Origin: Thioclava dalianensis
Lineage (GTDB): Bacteria > Pseudomonadota > Alphaproteobacteria > Rhodobacterales > Rhodobacteraceae
Length of the DNA: 64,000 nt
Direction: 5' to 3'
Assembly: GCF_000715505.1 (NCBI RefSeq)
Contig: NZ_JHEH01000004.1
Span: 1 to 64,000, forward strand
Part shown: in pieces, positions 1 to 8,064 of the stretch
Layout: the number at the start of each line of letters is the position of its first letter
Position numbering within the stretch: the first letter of the stretch is position 1
Notes under the pieces: model-generated
Told to the model about the DNA's origin: nothing
Databases searched by the model: none
What the model saw: the letters and a program-made list of their open reading frames with translations, nothing else
Position numbers and translations under genes: made by a program

Positions 1-155
1 TGCCCTCGGGCACCGAGATGGTCATGCCGGGTGACAACCTGAAGTTCGAAGTCGAGCTGATCGCACCGATCGCGATGGAAGACGGTCTGCGCTTCGCAAT
101 CCGCGAAGGCGGCCGCACCGTCGGCGCAGGCGTCGTCTCGAAAATCCTCAAGTGA
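1..155 (+). CDS. tuf: Elongation factor Tu, C-terminal fragment (5' end outside window)
   Basis: Only the last 50 codons are present, read from base 3 to the TGA at 153-155. The peptide has the domain III end of EF-Tu: a PGD(N)-type turn, the [21 protein letters not shown] signature region, and a C-terminal KILK. EF-Tu carries aminoacyl-tRNA to the ribosome as a GTP complex. Placement directly before rpsJ is the standard str/S10 junction. A strong terminator follows within 25 bases, so tuf does not obviously read into the S10 block. Confidence 0.95.
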   Translation, partial: PSGTEMVMPGDNLKFEVELIAPIAMEDGLRFAIREGGRTVGAGVVSKILK

Positions 156-178
156 TCTGAGATCAGATCGCTTTTGTG

Positions 179-206
179 AAGGGCCGCCCTCCGGGGCGGC
201 CCTTTT
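179..206 (+). terminator. Rho-independent terminator after tuf
   Basis: Perfect inverted repeat: GGGCCGCC at 181-188 pairs with GGCGGCCC at 195-202. AA/TT extends the stem to 10 bp, the loop is six bases, and a short T run starts at 203. Confidence 0.85.
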
Positions 207-239
207 GCATTGGCGCGGGGCTTCGACCTATCGCTGGCT

Positions 240-313
240 CCGGGGCCGGTTTTTCGGCCCCGGGCTTTGACATTGATGCTGAAACTGAATGGTGCGTCGA
301 GAGGCGCACCATT
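240..313 (+). promoter_or_regulatory. Two tandem hairpins between tuf and rpsJ
   Basis: Two perfect 9-bp stems follow the tuf terminator. CCGGGGCCG (240-248) pairs with CGGCCCCGG (255-263) across a T-rich loop. AATGGTGCG (288-296) pairs with CGCACCATT (305-313). Neither has a real U-tract. They could be back-up terminators or pause sites for tuf read-through. Both lie upstream of the candidate S10 promoter, so they are probably not part of the S10 leader. Confidence 0.5.
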
Positions 314-318
314 TGCTC

Positions 319-347
319 TTGACAGACTCAGGCGAGGCCCGTAGGGG
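319..347 (+). promoter_or_regulatory. Candidate S10-operon promoter
   Basis: TTGACA at 319-324, a 17-base spacer, then TAGGGG at 342-347, about 95 bases before rpsJ. The -35 is consensus. The -10 keeps only the TAG core and is GC-rich, as often seen for growth-rate-controlled promoters. The rpsM candidate (TTGACG-N17-TAGGTC) has the same layout, which strengthens the call. Confidence 0.5.
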
Positions 348-441
348 ACGCCTCTAATCTGCCAAGATTAAAGGTTCGATGCAGGCACGCATGAGGTGTC
401 GCCTGCCTCTCAACCTTCACGCCATGCGAGAGGCATGACAC

Positions 442-750
442 ATGAACGGCCAAAATATCCGCATCCGGCTCAAGGCGTTCGATTACCGTGTGCTGGACGC
501 CAGCACCCAGGAAATCGTCAACACCGCGAAGCGCACGGGTGCCACGGTCCGCGGACCCATTCCGCTGCCCAACAAAATCGAGAAATTCACGGTTCTCCGT
601 GGTCCGCACATCGACAAGAAGTCGCGCGACCAGTGGGAAATCCGTACGCATAAGCGTCTTCTCGACATCGTCGATCCGACCCCGCAAACCGTGGACGCGC
701 TGATGAAGCTCGACCTCGCGGCCGGTGTCGACGTCGAGATCAAGGTGTAA
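442..750 (+). CDS. rpsJ: 30S ribosomal protein S10
   Basis: A 102-residue protein of normal S10 length. It carries the family core [14 protein letters not shown] at the N-terminus, GPIPLPNK in the middle loop and the RTHKRLLDI block. S10 sits in the 30S head and also pairs with NusB in antitermination. It is the first gene of the S10 block, 11 bases before rplC. Start is the ATG at 442, with GAGAGG upstream. No unusual features. Confidence 0.98.
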   Translation: MNGQNIRIRLKAFDYRVLDASTQEIVNTAKRTGATVRGPIPLPNKIEKFTVLRGPHIDKKSRDQWEIRTHKRLLDIVDPTPQTVDALMKLDLAAGVDVEIKV

Positions 751-761
751 GGAGGGTCACA

Positions 762-1625
762 ATGCTTCGGACTGGTGTAATCGCCAAGAAGCTGGGCATG
801 ACCCGGCTTTTCCTTGAAGACGGCCGGCAGGTTCCGGTGACCGTTCTTCAACTCGACAAATTGCAGGTCGTTGCTCAGCGCACCTCCAGCACGGATGGCT
901 ACACGGCTGTTCAGCTTGGTGCGGGCGAGGCGAAAGCCAAGCGCACGACGGCCGCCATGCGCGGTCACTTCGCCAAGGCGAATGTGGCGCCCAAGCGCAA
1001 GGTCGCGGAATTCCGCGTTGCAGAAGAAAACCTCATCGAGGTTGGTGAAGAAATCACCGCAAACCACTACTTCGAAGGTCAGTTCGTGGATATCGCGGGC
1101 ACCTCGATCGGTAAGGGTTTTGCCGGTGCGATGAAGCGCCACAACTTCGGTGGTCTTCGCGCGACGCACGGCGTCTCGATCAGCCACCGCTCGCATGGTT
1201 CGACCGGTCAGTGTCAGGACCCGGGCAAGGTTTTCAAAGGCAAGAAAATGGCCGGTCACATGGGTGCTGCCCGCGTGACGACGCAGAACCTGCAAGTGGT
1301 CAAAACCGATGCCGACCGTGGCCTGATCATGGTCAAAGGTTCGGTTCCCGGCGCCAAGGGCGGTTGGGTGACGGTCAAGGATGCGGTCAAAAAGCCGCTC
1401 TCCGAGAACATCATCTACCCGGCTGCGCTGAAATCGGCTGCTGAAGCCGCTGCGAAAGCTGCCGAAGAGGCTGCTGCCGCCGCTGCTGCTGAGGAAGAAG
1501 CAGCCCGCAAGGCCGCTGAAGCCGAAGCCGCTGCTGCCGAAGAAGCTGCGCTGAAAGCCGCGGAAGCATCGATCGAGGCCGACAAGGCCGAGGGCGATGC
1601 AGCGCCTGAGGGAGACAAAGAATGA
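762..1625 (+). CDS. rplC: 50S ribosomal protein L3 with long Ala/Glu-rich C-terminal tail
   Basis: 287 residues against about 210 in the usual L3. Residues 1 to about 225 are a complete L3, including the loop block with [20 protein letters not shown]. The last 60 or so residues are almost only Ala, Glu and Lys with a few Asp/Arg and should form one long charged helix. A similar tail is known from other Rhodobacterales L3 proteins (recalled, not searched). GGAGGG precedes the ATG. The stop overlaps the rplD start (ATGA), so the two are translationally coupled. Confidence 0.97.
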   Translation: MLRTGVIAKKLGMTRLFLEDGRQVPVTVLQLDKLQVVAQRTSSTDGYTAVQLGAGEAKAKRTTAAMRGHFAKANVAPKRKVAEFRVAEENLIEVGEEITANHYFEGQFVDIAGTSIGKGFAGAMKRHNFGGLRATHGVSISHRSHGSTGQCQDPGKVFKGKKMAGHMGAARVTTQNLQVVKTDADRGLIMVKGSVPGAKGGWVTVKDAVKKPLSENIIYPAALKSAAEAAAKAAEEAAAAAAAEEEAARKAAEAEAAAAEEAALKAAEASIEADKAEGDAAPEGDKE

Positions 1626-2242
1626 AACTCGACGTAATCAAACTCGACGCCGGGAAATCCGGTTCGATCGACCTCGCCGACGAAATCTTTGGGCTCGAGC
1701 CGCGCGCGGACATCCTGCACCGTGTGGTGCGCTGGCAGCGTGCGAAAGCACAGGCCGGCACTCACTCGACGCTTGGCCGTGCGGACGTGTCCTATTCGAC
1801 CAAGAAGATCTATCGCCAGAAGGGCACGGGCGGCGCACGCCACGGCTCGCGCAAGGCTCCGATCTTCCGCAAGGGTGGTGTCTACAAAGGCCCGGTCCCG
1901 CGCAGCCACGCCCATGACCTGCCCAAGAAGTTCCGGGCGCTCGGTCTGAAGCATGCGCTGTCGTCGAAAGCCGCGACCGGCAATCTCATCGTTCTGGAGA
2001 ACATCGAGATGGCAGGTGCCAAAACCAAAGATCTGGCCAAAGCGGCCAAGGAATTGGGTTGGAAGCGCGTGCTGGTGATCGACGGGGCCGAGGTGAACGA
2101 AAACTTCGCCAAAGCCGCGCGCAACATCGAAGGCATCGACGTGCTGCCCTCGATGGGTGCCAACGTTTATGATATCCTTCGCCGTGACACCCTGGTGATC
2201 ACCAAGGCGGGTATCGAAGCACTGGAGGCTCGTCTGAAATGA
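1622..2242 (+). CDS. rplD: 50S ribosomal protein L4
   Basis: 206 residues, normal L4 length. The extended-loop block [15 protein letters not shown] (about residues 65-79) and the C-terminal ALEARLK region are clear. L4 lines the exit tunnel; in E. coli it also represses the S10 operon, which is not shown here. The start overlaps the rplC stop and the stop overlaps the rplW start, each by four bases. Confidence 0.97.
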   Translation: MKLDVIKLDAGKSGSIDLADEIFGLEPRADILHRVVRWQRAKAQAGTHSTLGRADVSYSTKKIYRQKGTGGARHGSRKAPIFRKGGVYKGPVPRSHAHDLPKKFRALGLKHALSSKAATGNLIVLENIEMAGAKTKDLAKAAKELGWKRVLVIDGAEVNENFAKAARNIEGIDVLPSMGANVYDILRRDTLVITKAGIEALEARLK

Positions 2243-2550
2243 GCAAGTCAGAAGTAAGCGCAAAGCCCGAGCATTACGACGTCATCGTCAAGCCGATCAT
2301 CACCGAGAAAGCCACGATGGCTTCCGAGCACGGTGCCGTGGTTTTCGAAGTGTCGAAAGACAGCTCGAAGCCGCAGATCAAAGAGGCTGTCGAGACGCTG
2401 TTCGGCGTCAAGGTGAAGGCGGTTAACACCACCATCATCAAAGGCAAAACCAAGCGTTTCCGCGGCACCCCCGGTCGCCGTTCGGACGTGAAGAAAGCCT
2501 ATGTGACGCTCGAAGAGGGCAACACGATCGACGTCTCCACCGGTCTGTGA
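2239..2550 (+). CDS. rplW: 50S ribosomal protein L23
   Basis: 103 residues with the L23 opening [15 protein letters not shown] and the GKTKRFRG loop. L23 sits at the tunnel exit and docks trigger factor and SRP. The start overlaps the rplD stop. Unlike the standard S10 operon, rplB does not follow directly. A strong terminator begins 25 bases after the stop, so L23 closes this block. Confidence 0.97.
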   Translation: MSKSEVSAKPEHYDVIVKPIITEKATMASEHGAVVFEVSKDSSKPQIKEAVETLFGVKVKAVNTTIIKGKTKRFRGTPGRRSDVKKAYVTLEEGNTIDVSTGL

Positions 2551-2574
2551 TCCGGTTTAGATGTCAGGAATTGG

Positions 2575-2603
2575 AAAGGCCCTCGCGCAAGCGGGGGCCT
2601 TTT
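2575..2603 (+). terminator. Terminator after rplW, probably bidirectional
   Basis: A 12-bp stem (2575-2586 with 2591-2602, one G-T pair) closed by a GCAA tetraloop, with A/T ends on both sides. It can serve both rplW (+) and the convergent SH3 gene (-). Its presence shows that the S10 operon is split here. Confidence 0.85.
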
Positions 2604-2663
2604 CGCATGGGGGGCGAGCATTGGGGCGGAGCGCGCAGGGCAGGGGCCCCACGCGCGCGGGTC

Positions 2664-2960
2664 TCATTTTTTGCGCAGGTAGCTGTCAGAGGCATAGCCC
2701 GTCAGTCCCTGAGCGGCCTTGAGCGCCACCTTGCACCAGCGGGTGTTGCCGATCCGCTCGCATGACTTCACCAGCACCTCGGTGCCGTTGGGTAGCCCCA
2801 CGATCACGTTATAGCCCACGCCCGGTCCCATCCGCAGCTTGAGCATATCCTCGCCATGAACGCCGTAGACCTCGTATGTGTCGCGCCAGCCCGCCTGCGC
2901 GGGCAGGGCGAGGGTCACGGCTGTCAGCGCCACCAGCGCGCCTTGTTTGATCCTGTGCAT
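2664..2960 (-). CDS. Secreted SH3-domain protein
   Basis: 98 residues. Residues 1-23 form a signal peptide (MHRIKQGALVALTAVTLALP, then AQA). The rest is one bacterial SH3 (SH3b) domain: LKLRMGPGVGYNVIVGLPNGT, then the RWCKV and GLTGYASDSYL strands. Such domains usually bind peptidoglycan or peptides in the envelope. The start at 2960 was chosen because GAGGA lies about nine bases upstream and the signal peptide begins there; a longer in-frame reading to 3086 adds an implausible Pro-rich leader. It lies reverse between rplW and rplB with no evident link to translation. Substrate unknown. Confidence 0.8.
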   Translation of the reverse strand: MHRIKQGALVALTAVTLALPAQAGWRDTYEVYGVHGEDMLKLRMGPGVGYNVIVGLPNGTEVLVKSCERIGNTRWCKVALKAAQGLTGYASDSYLRKK

Positions 2961-3368
2961 CGCTCTGCTCCTCGGTCTTGTGTTTTGCGCGAGTGTACAG
3001 CCCGTATGTGGAAGAGAAAACGGTCCGTAGGGAGGAATCGGCAGGGCGGGGCCTTGCGCAAGGATGCGCGCAGTGCCATCGTTCAAGGGTGCGGTTTGTG
3101 CCGCCTGTCCAAGCGTTGCGAGCTCCGTCGAGCCCTTTCGGGCATGGCTGCACTTGGGATCGCGCAGAAAAATTGAGGCTCAGCCCCGTCTATGCGCGTT
3201 CTGCGCCTCTGCCCTATAGACAGCCCCCGCCAACCCTGCTAGCTACGCGCCAGTCTCGCGGCCTCGGATTCGTTCCGGGGCCGGTGATTTTTGCATTCGG
3301 GGACCTTAGGGGCCCTATACCAATCATAGGCGGGGCAACTCGCCGCAAAGCAACGGAAGACAGAAAGC
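2961..3368. other. 408-base gap between the SH3 gene and rplB
   Basis: No convincing gene on either strand. It must hold the promoter of the SH3 gene and that of the rplB block, because a terminator closes rplW. Candidate pieces near rplB are TTGCAT at 3291 with TATACC at 3316 (spacer 19, too long) and a TAGGGG at 3307 without a good -35. I cannot fix the promoter from sequence alone. Confidence 0.5.
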
Positions 3369-4208
3369 ATGGCACTCAAGTCGTATAAGCCAACGACGCC
3401 GGGCCAGCGTGGGCTGGTTCTGATCGACCGTTCGGAGCTTTGGAAAGGCCGTCCGGTCAAAGCCCTCACGCAGGGTTTGACCAAGACAGGTGGCCGGAAC
3501 AATACCGGGCGGATTACGATGTGGCACAAGGGTGGTGGCGCCAAGCGTCTCTACCGCATCGTCGACTTCAAACGTCGCAAATTCGATGTTCCTGGCACCG
3601 TCGAGCGGATCGAATACGATCCCAACCGGACCGCCTTCATCGCATTGATCAATTACGAAGATGGTGAGCAGGCCTACATCCTCGCCCCGCAGCGTCTCGC
3701 TGTTGGCGATAAGGTGTATGCAGGTGCGAAGCATGACGTGAAGCCGGGCAACGCAATGCCCTTCTCCGGCATGCCCATCGGTACGATCGTCCACAATGTC
3801 GAGCTGAAGCCCGGCAAAGGTGGTCAGATCGCGCGCGCCGCAGGCACCTACGCCCAGTTCGTGGGTCGTGACGGTGGCTACGCACAGCTGCGCTTGTCCT
3901 CGGGCGAGCTGCGTCTCGTGCGTCAGGAATGCATGGCCACCATCGGTGCCGTGTCCAACGCCGATCACTCCAACCAAAACCTCGGCAAAGCGGGTCGTAA
4001 GCGCCATATGGGCGTGCGTCCGACCGTTCGTGGTGTTGCAATGAACCCGATCGACCACCCGCATGGTGGTGGTGAAGGTCGGACTTCGGGTGGCCGTCAT
4101 CCGGTGACGCCGTGGGGCAAACCCACCAAGGGTAAGCGTACCCGCGTCAACAAGAAGACGGACCAGTACATCCTGCGTTCGCGTCACGCGAAGAAGAAGG
4201 GTCGCTAA
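3369..4208 (+). CDS. rplB: 50S ribosomal protein L2
   Basis: 279 residues, standard L2 length. The N-terminal [15 protein letters not shown] start and the C-terminal [19 protein letters not shown] block near the peptidyl-transferase centre are present, including the conserved His of HPHGGGEG. L2 is needed for subunit joining and peptidyl transfer. It is the first gene of the second ribosomal block, three bases before rpsS. The ATG follows GGAAGACAGAAAGC, a usable but not strong ribosome-binding site. Confidence 0.98.
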   Translation: MALKSYKPTTPGQRGLVLIDRSELWKGRPVKALTQGLTKTGGRNNTGRITMWHKGGGAKRLYRIVDFKRRKFDVPGTVERIEYDPNRTAFIALINYEDGEQAYILAPQRLAVGDKVYAGAKHDVKPGNAMPFSGMPIGTIVHNVELKPGKGGQIARAAGTYAQFVGRDGGYAQLRLSSGELRLVRQECMATIGAVSNADHSNQNLGKAGRKRHMGVRPTVRGVAMNPIDHPHGGGEGRTSGGRHPVTPWGKPTKGKRTRVNKKTDQYILRSRHAKKKGR

Positions 4209-4211
4209 GAT

Positions 4212-4490
4212 ATGTCTCGTTCTGTATGGAAAGGCCCTTTCGTTGACGCCTTTTTGCTTAAGAAAGCAGAAAAAGCGCGCGAGTCGGGCAAAAGCGATGT
4301 GATCAAGATCTGGTCGCGCCGTTCCACCATCCTGCCGCAATTCGTGGGCCTCACCTTTGGGGTCTACAATGGCCATAAGCACATCCCGGTGAACGTCACC
4401 GAAGAGATGATCGGTCAGAAATTCGGTGAATATTCGCCGTCCCGCACCTATTATGGGCATGCGGCCGACAAAAAAGCCAAGAGGAAGTAA
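4212..4490 (+). CDS. rpsS: 30S ribosomal protein S19
   Basis: 92 residues with the S19 signature: SVWKGPFVD at the N-terminus, then [16 protein letters not shown], and the [17 protein letters not shown] block. It binds 16S rRNA in the 30S head with S13. Tight spacing to rplB (3 bases) and rplV (5 bases) puts it in one operon. Confidence 0.98.
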   Translation: MSRSVWKGPFVDAFLLKKAEKARESGKSDVIKIWSRRSTILPQFVGLTFGVYNGHKHIPVNVTEEMIGQKFGEYSPSRTYYGHAADKKAKRK

Positions 4491-4495
4491 TCGTC

Positions 4496-4876
4496 ATGGG
4501 TAAGGAAAAGAATCCGCGCCGCGTGGCGGACAACGAAGCAATGGCCAAGACCAAAATGCTTCGGACCTCGCCGCAAAAGCTCAATCTGGTGGCTGCGATG
4601 ATCCGTGGCAAGAAGGTGGACAAGGCTCTGTCCGACCTCACCTTCTCGAAAAAGCGGATCGCGGGCGACGTCAAGAAATGCCTGCAATCGGCAATCGCCA
4701 ATGCCGAGAACAACCACGGTCTTGACGTGGATGAGCTCGTCGTCGTCGAAGCCTGGGTCGGCAAGAACCTGGTGATGAAGCGTGGCCGTCCGCGGGCACG
4801 TGGTCGTTTCGGCAAGATCATGAAGCCGTTTTCGGAAATCACCATCAAGGTGCGTCAGATCGAGGAGCAAGCGTAA
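4496..4876 (+). CDS. rplV: 50S ribosomal protein L22
   Basis: 126 residues. It begins with the polar leader [17 protein letters not shown], then the L22 fold [18 protein letters not shown] and the beta-hairpin tip region [14 protein letters not shown] that lines the exit tunnel, where macrolide-resistance changes occur in other bacteria. The stop shares one base with the rpsC ATG at 4876. Confidence 0.97.
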   Translation: MGKEKNPRRVADNEAMAKTKMLRTSPQKLNLVAAMIRGKKVDKALSDLTFSKKRIAGDVKKCLQSAIANAENNHGLDVDELVVVEAWVGKNLVMKRGRPRARGRFGKIMKPFSEITIKVRQIEEQA

Positions 4877-5583
4877 TGGGTCAGAAGGTCAATCCGATCG
4901 GCATGCGCCTCCAGGTCAACCGCACCTGGGACAGCCGCTGGTATGCCGACACCAAAGACTACGGCAACCTCCTGCTCGAGGATATCAAGATCCGCGAGTT
5001 CATCCATGAGGAAGCCAAGCAGGCCGGCGTCAGCCGTGTCATCATCGAGCGTCCGCACAAGAAATGCCGCGTGACCATTCACGCTGCACGTCCGGGCGTC
5101 ATCATCGGCAAGAAAGGCGCAGACATCGAGTCGCTGCGCCGCAAGCTGGCGAACTTCACCGACAGCGAGCTGCATCTCAACATCGTCGAGGTCCGCAAGC
5201 CGGAGCTGGACGCGCAGCTTGTCGCCGAGTCGATCGCACAGCAGCTTGAGCGTCGTGTCTCGTTCCGTCGCGCCATGAAGCGCTCGGTTCAGAACGCGAT
5301 GCGCATGGGTGCTCTCGGGATCCGTGTGAATGTCGGCGGCCGCCTCGGCGGGGCTGAGATTGCGCGCACCGAATGGTATCGCGAAGGCCGTGTGCCGCTG
5401 CATACGCTGCGGGCCGATATCGATTACGCGCTGTCCGAAGCCACGACCCCTTACGGGATCATCGGGGTGAAGGTCTGGATCTTCAAAGGCGAGATCATGG
5501 AACATGATCCGCAAGCACGCGACCGCAAGCATGCTGAGGCCCAAGAGGGTCCGGCACCGCGCGGCCCGCGCCGCGATCGCTGA
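4876..5583 (+). CDS. rpsC: 30S ribosomal protein S3
   Basis: 235 residues. The KH domain is clear: [15 protein letters not shown] with its GxxG loop (GKKG). The C-terminal domain has [20 protein letters not shown] and ends in a polar Arg/Pro tail. S3 lines the mRNA entry tunnel and has helicase activity there. The start overlaps the rplV stop by one base (TAATG). Confidence 0.98.
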   Translation: MGQKVNPIGMRLQVNRTWDSRWYADTKDYGNLLLEDIKIREFIHEEAKQAGVSRVIIERPHKKCRVTIHAARPGVIIGKKGADIESLRRKLANFTDSELHLNIVEVRKPELDAQLVAESIAQQLERRVSFRRAMKRSVQNAMRMGALGIRVNVGGRLGGAEIARTEWYREGRVPLHTLRADIDYALSEATTPYGIIGVKVWIFKGEIMEHDPQARDRKHAEAQEGPAPRGPRRDR

Positions 5584-5597
5584 GGGAGTAGTTAGTC

Positions 5598-6011
5598 ATG
5601 TTGCAACCGAAACGGACGAAGTTCCGCAAAGTGCATAAAGGCCGGATCCACGGCGAAGCCAAAGGCGGTTTCGACCTGAACTTCGGTCACTTCGGCCTCA
5701 AGGCCACCGCTCCCGAGCGTGTCACGGCGCGTCAGATCGAGGCGGCTCGCCGCGCGATCACCCGCCACATGAAGCGCCAGGGCCGTGTTTGGATCCGGAT
5801 CTTCCCGGATACCCCGGTGACCGCGAAGCCGACCGAAGTTCGGATGGGTAAAGGTAAGGGTTCGGTCGATTACTGGGCCGCCCGCGTCAAGCCCGGCCGC
5901 GTGATGTTCGAGATCGACGGCGTCAACGAGACCATCGCTCGCGAGGCCCTGCGCCTTGGCGCCGCGAAACTCTCGGTCGCCTGCCGCATCGTCGAGCGTC
6001 AGGACTGGTAA
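5598..6011 (+). CDS. rplP: 50S ribosomal protein L16
   Basis: 137 residues with [16 protein letters not shown] at the start and the [20 protein letters not shown] block. L16 organises the A-site tRNA region. In E. coli its Arg81 is hydroxylated by the oxygenase YcfD; an Arg in the [11 protein letters not shown] loop is present here. It closes the second block: a 16-bp-stem terminator follows, and rpmC, normally next, lies 2.9 kb away. Confidence 0.98.
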   Translation: MLQPKRTKFRKVHKGRIHGEAKGGFDLNFGHFGLKATAPERVTARQIEAARRAITRHMKRQGRVWIRIFPDTPVTAKPTEVRMGKGKGSVDYWAARVKPGRVMFEIDGVNETIAREALRLGAAKLSVACRIVERQDW

Positions 6012-6067
6012 AGGGCGTAGCTGCCCTTGGCAGCTGCGATCCCGCATCGGTTCGTAAGACAGATAGA

Positions 6068-6103
6068 CAAAAGCCCCCGCCGAGCGATCGGCGGGGGCTT
6101 TTG
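6068..6103 (+). terminator. Strong bidirectional terminator between rplP and queE
   Basis: A perfect 16-bp stem (6068-6083 with 6088-6103) closed by a GCGA tetraloop, with CAAAAG/CTTTTG at the ends. It works as an intrinsic terminator in both directions and separates rplP (+) from the que genes (-). Confidence 0.92.
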
Positions 6104-6211
6104 CTTTGGGTGGGGGAAGGCCGGGGGCGCTGCACCCTCTTCGGCTGCGCCGAATTCACCCCCGAGGTATTTTCGGTCAAGATGAAGGGGCGAGACGCTT
6201 GAGCTGTGGGG

Positions 6212-6922
6212 CTAGACGCCGCGCTTGTTGCCCCAGAGCAGGACGTGAAGCTGGGGCAGGATGCGCGGGGCGAACCAGCCATCGGCCATGGTTTTGTCCA
6301 CCAGCCACAAAAGCCTGTCGGAGAGGTCTTGCGGATTGACCGGGGTGGCTGGGTCGACCTCGGGGTTGCCGGGTTGCAGATAGAGCGGGAGGGCGGGATA
6401 GCGATCAGTGGCGGCGCGCGCCCAAGCGTAATCAGTCTCATCGAAGATCACGATCTTCATCACGATCTGGGCGGCCCCCTTGGCCGCGCTCAGGCAGGCG
6501 TCGAACGCGGGCCAGTCGACGCTCTCGCCGCTTGAGGGCGGCTTGGGGCTGAGCACGAGCGTGTCGAGCTGCGCAAACCACGGCTTGGCGATTGAGCCTT
6601 GGGTCTCGCAGGCAAAGCGGTAGCCCTGTGCCTGGCCAAGTGCGATCAGCGCCGTGAAGTCCTGAATGGCGGGGTTGCCGCCGGAGAGCGACACGGTGAG
6701 CGGGCGACCCCGTGAGAGGCGTGTGATCTCGGCCCAGACGGCGTCGGTTGTCATCGCTTGCCACAGGTGGCGGTGGGCGGGGTCGACCGCGTGCAGGCTG
6801 TCGCACCAGCTGCACCGGTAATCGCATCCGCCGGTGCGCACGAAGACCGTGGGCTCTCCGATCAGCGCGCCTTCGCCCTGGATCGTCGGGCCGAAGATCT
6901 CCGCGATGCGCAGGCGGCTCAT
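6212..6922 (-). CDS. queE: 7-carboxy-7-deazaguanine synthase (radical SAM)
   Basis: 236 residues. QueE turns 6-carboxy-tetrahydropterin into 7-carboxy-7-deazaguanine, step 3 of queuosine precursor synthesis, using SAM and a 4Fe-4S cluster. The cluster motif is CDYRCSWC (Cys33, 37, 40), the spacing used by QueE (CX3CX2C), in the context [10 protein letters not shown] just before it. The GGNP SAM-binding block ([12 protein letters not shown]) follows. The start at 6922 overlaps the queD stop as ATGA, supporting coupling. Last gene of the queC-queD-queE unit, ending before the terminator at 6068-6103. Confidence 0.93.
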   Translation of the reverse strand: MSRLRIAEIFGPTIQGEGALIGEPTVFVRTGGCDYRCSWCDSLHAVDPAHRHLWQAMTTDAVWAEITRLSRGRPLTVSLSGGNPAIQDFTALIALGQAQGYRFACETQGSIAKPWFAQLDTLVLSPKPPSSGESVDWPAFDACLSAAKGAAQIVMKIVIFDETDYAWARAATDRYPALPLYLQPGNPEVDPATPVNPQDLSDRLLWLVDKTMADGWFAPRILPQLHVLLWGNKRGV

Positions 6923-7275
6923 GGCCGGTACTCCGCCCAGGTCTTGGGTGTTTCGCTGACCCGCACGGCAGAGGTCTCGGGCCAGCGCGCGACGCACCAG
7001 TCGTAGAAATGGCGGGCCATGTTTTCGGCAGTGCTGGGGCGCTCCATGACCTCGTTGAGATGCCGGTGATCGAACTGCGCGTCGATATAGCTCTTGAGCG
7101 GCTTCAGCTCGCCATAATCGCGCACGAAGCCGTCGGCATTCAGCTCGGCGGCTGCCAGTTCTACGACCACGACGTAGTTGTGGCCGTGCAGCCGGGCGCA
7201 TTGGTGGTCATCGGGCAAGTGGCTGAGCTGGTGCGAGGCGGAGAAGTGGAACTCCTTGCTGATCTTGTACATCAC
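6919..7275 (-). CDS. queD: 6-carboxy-5,6,7,8-tetrahydropterin synthase
   Basis: 118 residues, the usual length for this PTPS-family enzyme. It converts 7,8-dihydroneopterin triphosphate to 6-carboxy-tetrahydropterin. The zinc ligands are visible: His15 (FSASHQL) and His30/His32 of HGHNY. The catalytic Cys26 in QCARLHGH is present, as is a late SETPKTW block for substrate binding. It overlaps queC upstream and queE downstream by four bases each, so the three are translated as a coupled unit. Confidence 0.95.
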   Translation of the reverse strand: MMYKISKEFHFSASHQLSHLPDDHQCARLHGHNYVVVVELAAAELNADGFVRDYGELKPLKSYIDAQFDHRHLNEVMERPSTAENMARHFYDWCVARWPETSAVRVSETPKTWAEYRP

Positions 7276-7973
7276 GCGCGCTCCTTGCGGGCGATGGCCT
7301 CGGCCCAGAACGTCAGATCCTCATAGGTGGTGGGGTCCGGGATGCCCGCCAGATGGAACGCCTCGCGCCGCTCGACGCAGGTGCCGCAGCGTCCGCAATG
7401 ATGGGTGCCGCCCTTGTAGCACGACCATGTCCGCGCGAAGGGCGTGTTGTGGCGCGCGCCTTCGGTCACGATATCGGCCTTGGTGCGGTGCACGAAAGGC
7501 GTGTAGAGCGACACATCCGCATAGCCGTCCAGCGCTGCTTTCTGCATCGCCTCGAACTGCTCGGTGAAGGCGGGGCGGCAATCGGGATAGATGAAATGAT
7601 CGCCGCCATGCACGGCTGTCGCGACCGCAGCGTCGCCGCGCGCGGCGGCCACGCCAAAGGCGATGGTGAGCATGATGGCATTGCGATTGGGCACGACGGT
7701 GATGCGCATGCTTTCTTCGGCATAATGGCCGTCGGGCACGTCGATATCATCGGTGAGTGCAGAGCCGCTGAGCGCCGCCCCGATCGCGCGCAGGTCGATC
7801 ACATCATGGGGCACGCCGAGGCGCTGTGCGCAAAGCGCGGCATAGTCGAGTTCCTTGCGATGGCGCTGGCCATAGTCGAAGGAGATCAGGCGGGTCAGCT
7901 CTCGCTCTTGCGCGACCATATGCGCAAGAGACACGGAATCGAGGCCGCCGGAGCAGATAACAATCGTCTTCAT
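7272..7973 (-). CDS. queC: 7-cyano-7-deazaguanine (preQ0) synthase
   Basis: 233 residues. QueC makes preQ0 from 7-carboxy-7-deazaguanine, ammonia and ATP. The PP-loop SGGLDS is at residues 8-13. The zinc site is CYKGGTHHCGRCGTC (Cys185, 193, 196, 199). First gene of the coupled queC-queD-queE unit. Its AGGG ribosome-binding site, seven bases before the ATG, is the 3' end of a preQ1-I riboswitch at 7981-8015, so its translation should fall when preQ1 is plentiful. No queF or tgt lies in the window. Confidence 0.96.
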   Translation of the reverse strand: MKTIVICSGGLDSVSLAHMVAQERELTRLISFDYGQRHRKELDYAALCAQRLGVPHDVIDLRAIGAALSGSALTDDIDVPDGHYAEESMRITVVPNRNAIMLTIAFGVAAARGDAAVATAVHGGDHFIYPDCRPAFTEQFEAMQKAALDGYADVSLYTPFVHRTKADIVTEGARHNTPFARTWSCYKGGTHHCGRCGTCVERREAFHLAGIPDPTTYEDLTFWAEAIARKERA

Positions 7974-7980
7974 ATGTTTA

Positions 7981-8015
7981 CCCTTGTTTTGTTACCCGGG
8001 TAGGCTGCGACCGGG
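7981..8015 (-). promoter_or_regulatory. preQ1-I riboswitch controlling queC translation
   Basis: Read on the minus strand, the 35-base element starts CCCGGTCGCAG, continues CCTACCCGGG and ends TAACAAAACAAGGG. CCCGG and CCGGG form stem P1 around the loop TCGCAG. The A-rich tail AACAAAACAAGGG folds back, and its AGG can pair with loop CCT as the pseudoknot P2. From memory this is nearly identical in core and tail to the Thermoanaerobacter tengcongensis preQ1-I aptamer. AGGG is also the Shine-Dalgarno of queC, so ligand binding would block ribosome entry (translational control). Confidence 0.9.
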
Positions 8016-8064
8016 AAAGCGCCTCGTAACGCAGGCAGGCGTGCGTGCCAAGGGGGGCGGGGCG

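Noticed and set aside
240-313. Small RNA gene between tuf and rpsJ
   Set aside because: Hairpins are present but no promoter-like element directly precedes them and no separate terminator closes such an RNA.
2978-3388. Possible gene in the gap before rplB
   Set aside because: The frame has biased Arg/Ser composition, lacks a ribosome-binding site and runs into rplB out of frame.
3324-4460. Long reverse frame over rplB and rpsS
   Set aside because: It overlaps two certain ribosomal genes completely and has no domain or plausible start signal.
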